Shown here: positions 21,601-32,789 of the stretch, piece by piece | How the letters are laid out: every line of letters starts with the position of its first letter | Position numbering within the stretch: the first letter of the stretch is position 1 | Assembly (NCBI RefSeq): GCF_001411555.2 | Contig: NC_049916.1 | Span: forward strand, 10,009,945 to 10,073,944 | Length of the DNA stretch: 64,000 nucleotides | Reading direction: 5' to 3' | Origin: Juglans regia | Taxonomy: Eukaryota; Streptophyta; Magnoliopsida; Fagales; Juglandaceae | Notes under the pieces: generated by a model | What the model was told of the DNA's origin: nothing | Seen by the model: the letters and a program-made list of their open reading frames with translations, nothing else | Database searches by the model: none | Program-made: the position numbers and the translations under genes

Positions 21601-24600
21601 TGAAATGGGTCATGTCGATCCATTTTTTAATTAATTAATAACGGGTTGTATCGTATCCACCTGTTATGTTAATTGGTTGTGTTAGGTTTTGAGATTTTGA
21701 CACGTTAAGCTGAACGGATCGTGTTCGTGTTGATCCATATAGTATAATATTTATGACTTTACATTACACGAACACGATCCGTTAACACGATTTTCCACCC
21801 CTACATCTTGGTTGTTACAAAATTAGGATTGGACTAACCCTAACCGAAAACCCCATAGAATCCCAAACTAGACACATTTCGGTCAGCCTCCCTTTAGTCC
21901 ACTGAAAACTATCAATTGCCCTTAACTTCTTCAACAAGACTCCACCACCTTACAAGGCCACATTTTAGCCACCATGCCACCTCATAATCATCCTCAAATA
22001 GTGCCTTGATGGTAAGTCAAACAAGCCACACATCAACCTCACCCACTTGGCAGCAGCAATAGGAGGAAATCAGCTGCATACTTAAGCTTTTCCTCCTCCA
22101 TTTTCACAAGCCATCTGCACATTAAATGGTCAATCACTCACCCACCAAGTCAGCCCTTCATCCATGCCCCACGCCTCACCCACTTGCTTCTCCACACTTG
22201 CACATTCGATCCATTTTTTCCAAGAGGAGACCAAGAGAGAGCTTGAGAGAATTTTTGGGTAGTTTTTGCTCCTTAAGTTTCAGCCTCTTTGTGAGTATTT
22301 CATTAGCTCTATTCTCTTTCATTTTATCTAGCATTGAGTCTAGTTTACTTGGGTATGTATTGGTAAATGTTTCTGGGAGATATGGTTGATGAAATGGGTG
22401 TTGATAGTGGAAATATTCGGTTATGATGATTAATGATGAACTTTAGGAGTTTTGTGAGATTTTGATGAAATGTTGGGTAGATCTTGATTTGATTATGTGT
22501 TAACATGATTATATGCAAGTTATGATTTGGTCCAAATCATGTTATTATTTTTTATAAAATGGTTTTGCATGATTTTATAGTATTTGAAACCGGTCGATTG
22601 AAAACATATCTTCTTTTGGCTTGTTTGTGATTTTAGCTCTATGATTTTAGTTTTATGGCTTTGATTTTAGATCTAGGATCTTTGATCTATAGATTTAGAA
22701 TGAATTTTTGAATAATTATGATTTAGATCTTTGTTGGAATAATGATGAACATGCAAAAGCTTGCTTTATGTTTAATCTAGAGGCTCTCGGGTTTGATGAG
22801 TATTTTTATGAAATTTTTGCTATGACATGCTAGGTTTAATACTTAGATCTAGTTAAAACTTGAATATGAGGTATATGGTTGTATTCTTTCAAGAGTTATT
22901 GCATGAAAATCAAGGGTCTAGTCACTTTGTTTCAAGTCCAAAAGCATGTTTACTCGGTTTCCAAGTCTTCATGCAAACTCAGTGCTTTATGTTGTGTTTT
23001 GTGATTTTTGGTTGATTAGTCAAGCATGCTAGCACTTATATTTGAGTGATCAACATATTAAGAGAGTTATTTATAGACTTTTGGAGTCGTTAGAGTTGAT
23101 ATGAAAGTGTTAGACCAATAACGTCAAGAGTTGATTTTATTTGACCTAATCTTTATGTTTTGGCATTTTATTTGATGTAATGAGTCTAATTTTTTATGGA
23201 ATGTGTGATTTAGTGTTTTAACATGATTTTAGAACTAAGGATGTGATTTTTAAAGTATTTATTTCAGTTTAAACTTGTTAGAGTGTTAAATGGCCATGTA
23301 GCAACAAAACATAGATTTTAGCCTATACATGAATCGGCCAAGAGAGAGTTTGCATATTTGGGATTAGTTTTAAAATTTTCCAAATTCATATTTGGATTTA
23401 GGATGAAATTTACATGAGGAATATAAATTTTGGTAAGTTTTTTAGTTTGTTTGCAAAATCATTATTTTTAGGGGCAAATTTATAATTCTCATAAGTTGAG
23501 GAGTAACTTTTCAAATTTGACCCTAAGTTAGTAAGTTTTGTAATTAGAAAAATTAAGAGAGATAATCTAATCTTAGAATTATCTCATTTTAGCTTACATT
23601 TTATTACACTTTGCTTATGTTACGCTACATTTCTGTAAGTTAGCTTCTAACTTACTCTTGGTATTTTACGTATGTGTTGTGGTAAGAACTTTATATTTAT
23701 GCTTATTACGCTTATTATAATTTTTTATAATATATCATGTCATGTCACTTATTATGGTATATAAATATCTATCACATGCCATGAATATCATGTTATTTGT
23801 CTCATGTTTATTTGTTACATGCCATGTCATATATATTGAGTATGTCATGAAATATTTCTAAGTCATGCATAGGTTTTTTTATTTTATCATGACCCCAAGT
23901 GCTAGCATGGGGAGTTGTCTTAGTGGAACTCATATGTCTACTCTGGAGTGTTTAAATTGGATGTGGAATCCCCTACGTTGACAAAGTACAGTTAACAGGT
24001 TTTAAATGAGACCTAAGTAACTAGTTTCTGGAGCAAAGTCAGACACCCAGCGTTGGTGGTGCCAAATTACAAGCTTACAAGTTCAGTTATCATGACGTAC
24101 TCAGCTGGTGCAGATGTCTGTGATGTGATATTGTACTAGCAGGAGCACACGGCCTTTAGGGACTCCTGAATCATTTACAAATCAAGTAATCAAACATGTA
24201 TATGTTAACAAGGTCTCATGTCCATGCAATCATGCCATGGTCATGCCAAGTCATGCCACGTTCAAGTCAAATCATGTTATGTTCATGTATAGTCATGTTA
24301 TTTTCAAGTCATGTCACGCATATTCAAGTCCATGCCATGATGCATACATGTCATATTATTGACATGCATGCCTATTTATAATGTTGGTAGCTTAGGAGCT
24401 TTACTCCCTTGGATTTTATAAATCTCACTTAGTAGTCTCAACAACCATTGCCTTCTAAATAGTAGACGATGTGTCAGAAGAACGGGGATCCGACCAGCTG
24501 GGCAAAGTCGATTAGACCATGGAGCACCCACAAGGAGTTGATGGAGTAGATCCTCCATTTTTTGGACGTTATTTTGGAGATCATAGCCGAGCTGTGCGAG

Positions 24601-24917
24601 CGGCTCAGTGATTTAGCTCAGTAGTTTTATTTCATGTATGTACTTAAGGAACTCTATCTCCACTACTTATTTTGATACATACTTGTTGGATAAATTTTTA
24701 GATGTGAATATTATGATTATGTTTTGGGATATAGCATTCTGGTACATCGCGTATTGCCAAAAAAAAATTATCCGCTAGGAATACTGCATAGTTTTAGATG
24801 CATGGTAGGTGTACTGCATCATTAACTGTCATGAATGGGGGTATAAAACCTTCTGTTATATGTATCGACGCGGCAAGCTCAGTCAAATCCCAAGTGAAGT
24901 TTAGGGGTATCACAGGG

Positions 24918-24929
24918 TGGTATCAGATA
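24918..24929 (+). other. Primer-binding site (initiator tRNA-Met type) of the gypsy element
   Basis: TGGTATCAGATA starts three bases after the LTR end at 24914. TGGTATCAGAGC is the usual complement of the initiator tRNA-Met 3' end; the last two bases differ here. Confidence 0.75.
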
Positions 24930-25189
24930 AATACGTCTCTAGGTAAACCCACATGTCCCTAGTTGTTGGTATCAGAATATAGGATTGAAATTTTAGTCCC
25001 CTATTAGGCTTGAATTTTTTAAGTATTGGGTTAAGCACGTGAATACGAAACACGTAAACATGTGTTTCAGAACGTAACACATGGGCATGCCAGAGTACCC
25101 ACAAACCTGGTGGGGATAACAACCAAGAGGAACAAAATCCTCCAATAGTTGGAGGATAAGGAATGACGGAAGCTATCCGTCTGTTGACA

Positions 25190-25760
25190 GACGTGCTCAA
25201 ATAGCAACAACAACAACAACAAATGCAGGAGCATAGGCAGGAAGTTAGGGAATGCCCCTATGAGAAGTTTTTGGTGTACTGTTATCCAAAGGTTTGGGCC
25301 ATGAGAGTAGATAAGTGGATGATTGATCTCAATCGAACATTCAAGATCTACGAATGCACTGAAGATCAAAAAAATGTTGTATGCTAGATATCTACTGCAA
25401 GGAGAGGCCAGTATATGGTGGGATGCGTGAAGGCAGCTTCTGGCAAGGGAGTTGGGAACCATAGCTGCCTTAACCTAGGGAAGATTATGAGAGAAGTTCA
25501 ACAACAGATTCTTCCCAGAATCTATGAATCAACAAAAGACGCAAAAGTTCGCGTCTCTAGTACAAAGCAGCATGTCTGTGGAGCAGTATGCTGCCAAATT
25601 TATGGAATTGGGGAGGTTCGCACCTCACCTAATATCAACTGATAGGATGCAAGCCCATAAGTTCTAAGAAGGGCTGCAACCGAGGATACACAGCTATGTG
25701 ACGTGTTTCAAAATCGAGAATTTCCAGGAGCTTGTAAACATGATGCCCCCAAACTCCGGT
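25190..25760 (+). pseudogene. gypsy gag (Retrotrans_gag) pseudogene
   Basis: Reading plus-strand frames with shifts gives LNRTFKIYECTEDQK, a block with LLQGEASIWWD, then SSMSVEQYAAKFMELGRF and EGLQPRIHSYV. These are the conserved capsid-region blocks of plant chromovirus-type gag. The frame is broken by at least two shifts and by stops. Protease, RT and integrase are absent, so only the first part of the element remains. Confidence 0.75.
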
Positions 25761-26088
25761 TGGCTTCAAATTCCAAACAGAGTTTGGGGTGTCATACAAA
25801 GTCTGGGGCAGCAAAGTGTTATGGTGAGGAAAGAATTGTAACCCAATGAATCTTAATGTCACGAGATACCCTTAGGTTTAGTGTATGATGCATATTCCTC
25901 ATACTGTTAATGTAAAATAATGCTTATTTTGCTTCCTAAAGATTATAGGTTCGGTTTAACACTCGAAGATACACAATTGATAGCTTAATTGATACAAGGA
26001 TCGAGATAAGTGACTATAATCATATTGAACTGAAAGGTCTTTTCGCAACAATATATAAGTAGTAAAGGTTTATAATGGTGTGTGTGTG

Positions 26089-26132
<44 letters not shown>

Positions 26133-26189
26133 CCTCTTTTAATTACTAGTCATGTCTCCTTGATCAATTAATGGACAACCATTAAAAAA
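25761..26189. other. Non-coding stretch with a GT microsatellite
   Basis: Nothing recognised except the dinucleotide repeat at 26078-26128. The break point of the gypsy element is somewhere near its left edge. Confidence 0.45.
26078..26128. repeat. (GT)n microsatellite
   Basis: An uninterrupted GT run of 51 bp apart from a single C (tgcgtg). It is long enough to be polymorphic. Confidence 0.95.
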
Positions 26190-26845
26190 TGCACCAACAA
26201 GTTTTGTAACTTCTTAGCTCAGGTTGAAGTAATAAATCCAAACAATGCCAAGGAACAAGGTTCATGTATAGTCATGTTATTTGAATTTTGATTTATAAAT
26301 ATTTGTAATGAACTATATATTTATATTTTATTGAATTTTTTGTATTAAAAATGAAAACATTATGTACCAAGCAATGCAAAAAAGCCACATTTCAAATGGA
26401 ACATTGCTGGAATCTGCTGAGACAACTAAAATGGCAAGTGCATACTGTTCAACTGACAACGAGAAGAAAATGAGGCTGCTCTAATATTATAGAGTCGATA
26501 CAACTAAGGGATGACAGTGTTTCAAGGAACTTGTTCAACAATAATGAGAAACTAGGCAAGAAGGTTGAAAAAGAAAATGAGAAAAAGAATGAAAGATAAA
26601 TCATCTTCACCCAGTGAGTTTAAAGAGGTGTTACATCATATGAGCAATGAGAGGAAGAAATTGATGATGAAAAGAATATAGAAAGAGAGATTTGACTTTA
26701 TAGATCTCAAGAAGACCAAGATAGAGAAGGAAATTATATATGCATTTAGATATGAGCAAAATGAATGTGTTACAACAAAAATATTTTCAGACTCTTCAAA
26801 TGGAAATTCTTGAAAAGCGTAGAATTAGATCTCCATCTTAATCTT
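26190..26845 (+). pseudogene. Harbinger-ORF1-like / NAM-associated domain pseudogene
   Basis: Plus-strand frames contain, in order, CNFLAQVEVINPNNAKEQ, then FQMEHCWNLLRQLKWQ, and at the end KYFQTLQMEILEKRRIRSPS. This order matches the plant proteins with a Myb/SANT-like domain and a NAM-associated C-terminal domain, related to the accessory ORF1 protein of PIF/Harbinger transposons. An AT-rich insertion (about 26265-26345) and many stops break it. I see no transposase partner and no terminal repeats. The assignment rests on remembered motifs. Confidence 0.55.
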
Positions 26846-27619
26846 AATGTATGTTGATATTGCTTCTTTGTGGTTGGAAGTTTTTGCTTTATTATAGTGA
26901 CTTGGTAAAGAAGAGCTTATTTTACTGTGAAACTTGTTATAGAACTAACCAAGAGCTAAAGATAGTTACGTAACAAAAGAACAAAGCATGAATAACAAAG
27001 TAAGAGTCATATACGATACAATCAATATTAAAAGAAGGATCCATTGAAGAATGGGTATGGTGGATGAAAAGCAACAAAAGAACAAAGCATGAATAATAAA
27101 ATGCTTGGTTTGAGATGAATAAAAACTAGTGAGTTTACGAATCTACTTATAATGGGTGAAGGAGATTGTTGAAAAGAAATTGAAAAAGGCAGTTTGACAA
27201 AATTAGATATGAGCGTAAGATACAAGAAAAGTTGTTAAAAAACATTCAATAGTTTTAAATATTATTGTTCAATACAAGAGAAGTTTATAAAAATAATAGA
27301 TAGACTCTTAAATACAACCGTTAAATTCTACATAATACGACTATTGGATAAGGAAAAATTAGTCAAAAAAGATAGATATAATTTTAGATACAATATATTA
27401 TGAAAAATATGATCGTTGGATACAGTAAAAGTTGGTAAAAAAACAGTTATGGAGAATTTAATATATGACTATAAGATCTTTTTAAATATGATTGTTGAAA
27501 AATTTTGTAAAAAAAAAAAAAGTTAGATTGTAATGCCCTTTTTTTTCTAGTAAAAAAACATCATTTCATCAAGGTATAAAGACATTAAGACAGGGTAAAA
27601 TAGTGTTTTTTTATTTTTT
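26846..27619. other. AT-rich non-coding stretch
   Basis: Contains loosely repeated words such as gttggtaaaaa and atatgatcgttgg at 27230-27500, perhaps a decayed tandem array. The words aacaaaagaacaaagcatgaata occur twice (about 26975 and 27073). No gene or element boundary can be supported. Confidence 0.4.
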
Positions 27620-28375
27620 TAAAAAATGAATAGTATGAATTTTTTCATCAAGTAGAGACCAAATGGCCAATACAACTAGGAATTTCCTCTAGTTTTATGA
27701 TTACATCATCAATAACTAGAGCATGATTAGCTAGAACATGAGCAATCTCATCGGATGCTCTTTTAACATGTTGGACAGACCATGATTCGAATATGTTTAG
27801 AAGGATTTTTGTATCCATGGAAATTAGACCAATTTGGGACCAATTTTCACTTTTGTCTTTGAGTTCATTCACCACCTGCAAGACATTGCCTTCAAGAATG
27901 ATATTCCTAAGGCCAATGTTTGCAGCTAAGAGAACAACATGTTGAGCAGCATAGGATTCAGCAAGGTGAGGGTCTGGAAATAAGGATCTTTTCATCCTTA
28001 TTGATGGAATAAAGTTGCCTTCCCAATCTCTGATTGCCACACCAACTCCACTTGTATAATTTTATTTTTTAAGACTAGCATCCCAATTTATCTTATAGAA
28101 ACCTTGAGGAGGTGTCTCCCACTGTGAAATTCGGTTATCAGCCAATGGAGGTGAAGTCAGAGTATGTTTTTTCAGAAATTTCATATCTTTCATCTTCTGT
28201 TTTGACTGATAAGAAATAGTAATAGGATTTGTGGAGCTCTACTTGAAAATTAGGTCAATCCTTCTCTTCCAGATCTTCCAAATCACCACTGTAAAATAAA
28301 CTAGAAGTACTTCCTCCAAGTCAGGAAGCATATCAAGAACCATGTCTTTGAGTGATGTTTGAGAATATTTCTTCT
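27620..28375 (-). pseudogene. LINE 3' fragment: RNase H domain
   Basis: On the minus strand a piece with PPQGFYKINWDASL (the first catalytic Asp of plant LINE-type RNase H) is followed by AIRDWEGNF, then an E-S-Y-A-A block, then SVQHVKRASDEIAHVLANHA, the conserved C-terminal block. The domain order is intact but the first part has a stop and a frameshift near 28040. No RT lies upstream, so it is a 5'-truncated LINE copy. A poly-A tail could be the A/T-rich run at 27610-27630. Confidence 0.75.
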
Positions 28376-29188
28376 TCTAAAAATGCACTGAGCTTTAAGA
28401 AATAGTTTTAGAAAATAAGAAGGGAATTACTGAACTTTTTAAAAATTTTTCTTTTCCTTCCTAAGATATAAAAGATTTTAAAGTTAAAATTAAAACCTGC
28501 TTGTAAATTAAAAGAGAATTTGCTACAGAATTCATTAAATTAAATCATAAAGCCTTTTTACAAAATGTGCATTCATACATTATATAAAACGTGCCTAGAC
28601 TTCTATCACCTTTTTCTTGGACCATGTCTATCCAGACACTTCGTCCTCATTTTGTTCCTAAGAGGGGGAGGGGCATACATAAAAATAAAATGAGACATAT
28701 ATTCAGTAAACATTACTTCATACTATAAAAATACACTAATATATGTTTTCATTCGTACATTTATCATCCCTCTACAAAATTTATATAATCAATTTCTTTA
28801 TTTGAAAACATTACAAGGTAGAGTTTTTCTTTAAAAATGTTCTCATTCCACATAAAACATTTCTCACACCTTATATCTTCCTTCATAAAAAGATAAACCA
28901 TTCCATAACATTCAATTAGCTGTTATCACTTTCCATTAGTTGGTACACTATGTTACGTCCCGTATGTTGAAGTTATCAGTCTTTTGGACCCAACTATGCC
29001 TGTGGGCCCCGAGTTAGGAATCTATTTTAGTTATAGGTAGCACTAGATGCACTACTAGTACTACTTCCTCAGTATTGTAATTTGTTTAGTCCATTGGTAT
29101 CATCATTCATTCAATCATTGCCTTTACATAACTTCATACATTAAAACATTCATTTCTCTTCCTTTCCTTTCATTCATTCATTCCAGTC
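28376..29188. other. Non-coding stretch, nothing recognised
   Basis: AT-rich with no open frame or element end that I can support. TGTTACGTCCCG at about 28952 could be an LTR start, but no partner was found. Confidence 0.35.
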
Positions 29189-30420
29189 TGATGAGTGTAT
29201 GAAAGTGAACTCTAAATACCCTATTATTGGACTAAAATGCTAAAATATGAATAGAAATCATAAGAACTAATGTGTATTCATGAATTGAGTTTTTATTTAC
29301 TTTGAGATACTCCTAAACATATTTTTATGTTTACTTTTAGAGTCTATAAAAGAGCAAGTCAAAATCTCGTCAAATTCAATAGAGGACTTTCAAGTAGGCA
29401 AGACGTTGGAACAAGTTAATAACTTTCAACGAGTGTAAGACTCTTCAAATAAGGATAATGATGGGGTTTGAGAGTAATTTGAATCAAGAAAAAAAAAAGA
29501 AAAAAATCACAAAAGGAAACCGCAAGAAGTCCAAGTCCGAAATTCGCTAGGAGACAATTTGGACATACTTTAATATTTTGATCATAACTTTCTACTCACA
29601 CATCCGATTGATGCGATTATTGATGCATTGGAACGATATTTTAAAGGGTTACAAATTTATTTCTAATAATAATTTAAAAATTCACACTCCTGAAGCGTAT
29701 ACGTGGCTTTCAAGTTGAGTCCTAAAATTTAGGTCATTTTTTATGTGGGAATCATGAAGATATTAGGGTTTCTTTCCTACCCTATATAAGCATATTATTA
29801 GCATGAAATGAAGGAGTTTTTGAAGGGAGGAGGCACAGATCTAGAGAAGACAAAAATTCCATTTTTATTTTTTAGTTTTTCTATGGAGAACTAAACCTTG
29901 GGTAAAGTTCAAAGCAGAAATTGATTGGTGAAAATACTTTGACTATATTTCAATTCATAGATTAAGTTTTATTGTTTAAGATTTTAGGATTCTATTTTCT
30001 ATTTGTTTTGGATATTATAAGTTTGAGACAATTATATTAAATCTTGCTATAGTTTGATTTTGTTGACTTATAGGATTATAAATATATGATTGTGACTTAA
30101 ACAGACTTCTCATGCCACTAAATTTAAGAAAATAGATGAATATAATGTTATATCTAATTAGGAATTTGGTGCTATAATTATTAGTTGTGTATATCGTTTG
30201 GATTGAAAAAGTCAGAATATTGGATCTCGTTGATGGAAGCCCAAAGCTTTATTTGCCTTGTTATCGGTGCCCTAATCTCATTTTAATTACGTGCTTTAGG
30301 TAGAATTTTTAGATTCATGTCATATTATAATTTGATCTTTGTGTTTCTTCCAACTCCCTGTGGATCGATACCCTGAATTATACTATAATACCGCATACTA
30401 GTTTGGGCGTAATTAAATTT

Positions 30421-30438
30421 TGGCGCCATTGTCAGGAA
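30421..30438 (+). other. Primer-binding site (tRNA-Asp type) of the Athila-like element
   Basis: TGGCGCCATTGTCAGGAA resembles the TGGCGCCGTTGCCGGGGA used by Athila/Tat elements, with a few transitions. Its position right after the LTR supports the LTR end at about 30420. Confidence 0.8.
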
Positions 30439-30560
30439 GACGATGGAAGAAATAATACAAATAATTTATTTCAATAGTTTGTAAGTGCGGTAACTTCGTT
30501 TCCTCTTTTAGCTTGCTACATTTTTCTTTTCTTTCCTTTCGTATTATTTATAGTTAAATT

Positions 30561-31575
30561 TTGTTACCTTGCATGTACAAATATAGAGACGCCTTGGTTA
30601 TATTTGCTTGTAAGCCTGTGCTAGAGTTAGAATCAAATTTTTTAAATCTTTTATTTGACAATCCATCTAGTTCCGAAAAAATGAGTGAACACGAAGGTCA
30701 ACTCACTAGAACTCTTCAGGATTACCTCCACCTTACACGCACAGCCACACCATCATGCATCATGTTTCCAGTCAACATTCGTCAACTTGATTTTAAAATA
30801 AGGATGATACAACTACTTCCCACCTTTCATGGTTTAGAGAATGAAAATCCTTATTTGCATGTTGGGGAGTTTGAGGAAGTAGTTATGACTTTCCATAGTC
30901 ATAATGCTACAGATGATGTTTTGAGACTTAAGTTCTTTCCTTTCTCTTTGAAGCAAAGAGCTGATTATACTCACTAAGATCACGATCCATAGGATCAAAG
31001 AATGAGATGACATAGGTATTCTTTAACAAATATTTTTCCAATATAAGACCAATGCTTTAAAGAGGCAGATCTCCACATTTGCACAAAAGGATAGCGAGAT
31101 TTTGTATCACGCTTGGGAGAGGTTTAAGGAGTTGTTGAGTATGTGTCATCACCATGTGTATGCGAACTGACGCTTAGTTAATTATTTATATGAGGAACTT
31201 ACACCTAGAGAGCATCAATTCATAGAGATGACGTGTAATGGTAAGTTTTTGTAGAAAAATCCAGATGAGGCCATAGAATATCTCAATGAGCTTGTTAAAA
31301 AAGCTCACACTTGGACCGGACCTAGTGCTACTAAGAGTACAAATAGAATACGACCTACTTGAAATCCAAATGGTGGTGGAATTTACCATCTTAGAGAAGA
31401 GGATAACCTAAAAACTAAAGTTGAGATGCTTACTAGGAAGTTAGAGGTGTTAAAAACTAAGGATTTAATCCAACACACATGACTACTCGTGTAGAGTCAT
31501 TTAGACAGTGTTTTGTGTGTGGTGGGGTAGATCACCTAACTCAAGAGTGCTCCACTTTTACTGAAATGAGGGGAA
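30561..31575 (+). pseudogene. Athila-like gag pseudogene with zinc knuckle
   Basis: The open part (30561-30977) has LTRTLQDYLHL, TPSCIMFPVNI, IQLLPTFHGLENENPYLH and RLKFFPFSLKQRA, the conserved start of Athila gag. The frame then breaks repeatedly. At 31500-31540 a CFVCGGVDHLTQEC knuckle (C-X2-C-X4-H-X4-C) is still readable. The natural start is probably the ATG at 30681 (MSEHEGQ), not the first one. Confidence 0.8.
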
Positions 31576-31607
31576 TGTATGAGGAATAATATAATGTCTT
31601 AGTATGT

Positions 31608-32760
31608 ATGAGAAGTCTTTTGCACCTTTCTCAGATACATACAACCCAGGGTGGCATAATCACCCTAAATTTAGCTAGAAATCTGAAAAGCAGCAGCCTG
31701 CACAACCACTTAGAGCCTACTTCTTCTAGGAACCCCATAGAAGATATTTTACATGCTTTTATTAAGGCACATAGTAAAACTAATCAAAAGTTTGAATCTT
31801 TGATTACGCAGGTTGTTGAAGAAAATAAAGAGATAAAGAGCTATTTATTCAAGTTGATGAGCTCATTGAGTGTGAATGAGAATGACAAGTTCCCTTATCA
31901 AGCTCAATCCACATTCCAAGATCAACATATGGCTCATGAAAACTTGAAAGAGGTCAATGTCATTGTGACACGTAGTGGTAAATCCTTACATATCCCAACA
32001 ACAGATAAGCCAGAGAATGTTGAAGAGGAACAAAGCAATGATAGTGCTGAGTTGCCCAATGAAGCCAAGGTAATCAAGAGCCCAGTTAAGGTATCATTTC
32101 GTCAAGTTTTAAAATCTGGTATGCGAACTTTAGATTCTAGCAATGAAATCTTGGAGAACCTTAGGCAGGTAAAGATCAATCTTTCTCTTTGGCATGTTAT
32201 TAAACAAGTTCCTACCTATGCAAAAGTTCTTAAAGATTTGTACAATTAAGAGAAAGCACAATGTTAAAAAGGCAACATTTCTAACAGAGCAAATTAGTTC
32301 TCTAATTAAGCACCGAATTCCTCCTAAGTACAAGGATCCTGGTTGTCCAACCATTGCATGTAATATTGAGAATCATGAATTTGGGCAAGCGTTAGTAGAT
32401 TTAGGAGTTAGTGTAAATTTGATACCTTATTCCATTTATTTGCAACTTGGTTTGGGTGAAATTAAGCTCACTTCTGTTGTGCTTCAATTGGCCAACCGTT
32501 CAGTTAAAAAACCGATAGGGATGGTTGAAGATATTTTGATCTAAATTGACAAATTTTATTATCCTGTTGATTTCTTAATCCTAGACATTACTTCTGTTGT
32601 TAACTCTAATTCTAAAATCCTCTTAATCTTAGGTAGATATTTCCTCGCTACTGCTATTGTCCTTATTAGTTGCAGGAATGCTCTAATAAAACTCTCTTTC
32701 AGGAATATGACTTTAGAGGTAAGTATTTTTCATATTACAAAAAATGATGATGAGTGCCAC
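31608..32760 (+). pseudogene. Athila-like gag C-terminus and aspartic protease
   Basis: Plus frames 31608-32249 and 32194-32544 overlap with a frameshift near 32230. The first holds a polar gag linker with a VIVTRSGK block. The second holds KHRIPPKYKDPGCPTI and then ALVDLGVSVNLIPYSIY, the protease active-site block, in which the catalytic motif appears as D-L-G. A stop at 32542 is followed by a continuation (DFLILDI, LGRYFLAT) to about 32700. RT never follows. Confidence 0.75.
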
Positions 32761-32789
32761 TATACATACATGATTAACGGACTCAGTCA

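Larger units (their letters stand above)
15028..21803. mobile_element. Non-autonomous hAT-type DNA transposon, itself carrying a long LTR
   Basis: The ends are TAGGGGTG on the left and its inverted copy CACCCCTA on the right, flanked by an exact 8-bp duplication CATCTTGG (15020-15027 and 21804-21811). An 8-bp duplication and TAGGGGTG ends are those of the hAT superfamily. Subterminal copies of ACGGGTCGAAACGGGTC and relatives (about 19620-19670 and 21550-21640) are typical binding repeats. Without the nested LTR the element is about 2.3 kb. No transposase motif is seen; the small frame at 21110-21292 does not look like one. Confidence 0.85.
14343..25760 (+). mobile_element. Long-LTR gypsy retrotransposon (5' LTR plus gag remnant), with a hAT nested in the LTR
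   Basis: The LTR occupies 14343-15027 and 21812-24914; between these lies a hAT element. The right end GGGGTATCACA (24914) is followed at 24918 by TGGTATCAGA, the primer-binding site for initiator methionine tRNA. The start is missing compared with the intact related LTR at 15112-19599, whose first about 75 bp have no counterpart here. Without the hAT the LTR is about 3.8 kb. Long LTRs with an initiator-Met primer site fit the Tekay/Del chromovirus group, but no integrase or chromodomain is present to confirm this. After the PBS comes a gag pseudogene (about 25190-25760). Confidence 0.75.
29189..32785 (+). mobile_element. Athila-like gypsy retrotransposon, 5' part (LTR, PBS, gag, protease)
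   Basis: A probable 5' LTR (about 29189-30420, beginning TGATGAGTG) is followed directly by a primer-binding site resembling the complement of tRNA-Asp, then by gag, a zinc knuckle and an aspartic-protease region. The set and the PBS type are those of the Athila/Tat group. RT, RNase H, integrase and the 3' LTR are missing. The element stops at about 32785, where an unrelated LTR in inverted orientation begins. Confidence 0.75.

Noticed and set aside
22126..22389. 87-codon plus-strand frame
   Set aside because: Part of the outer long LTR; no family resemblance.
25067..25462. 131-codon minus-strand open frame
   Set aside because: It is antisense to the gypsy gag pseudogene and has no coding signature of its own.
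28952..29188. TGTTACGTCCCG as a possible LTR start
   Set aside because: No second copy, target duplication or internal region could be paired with it.
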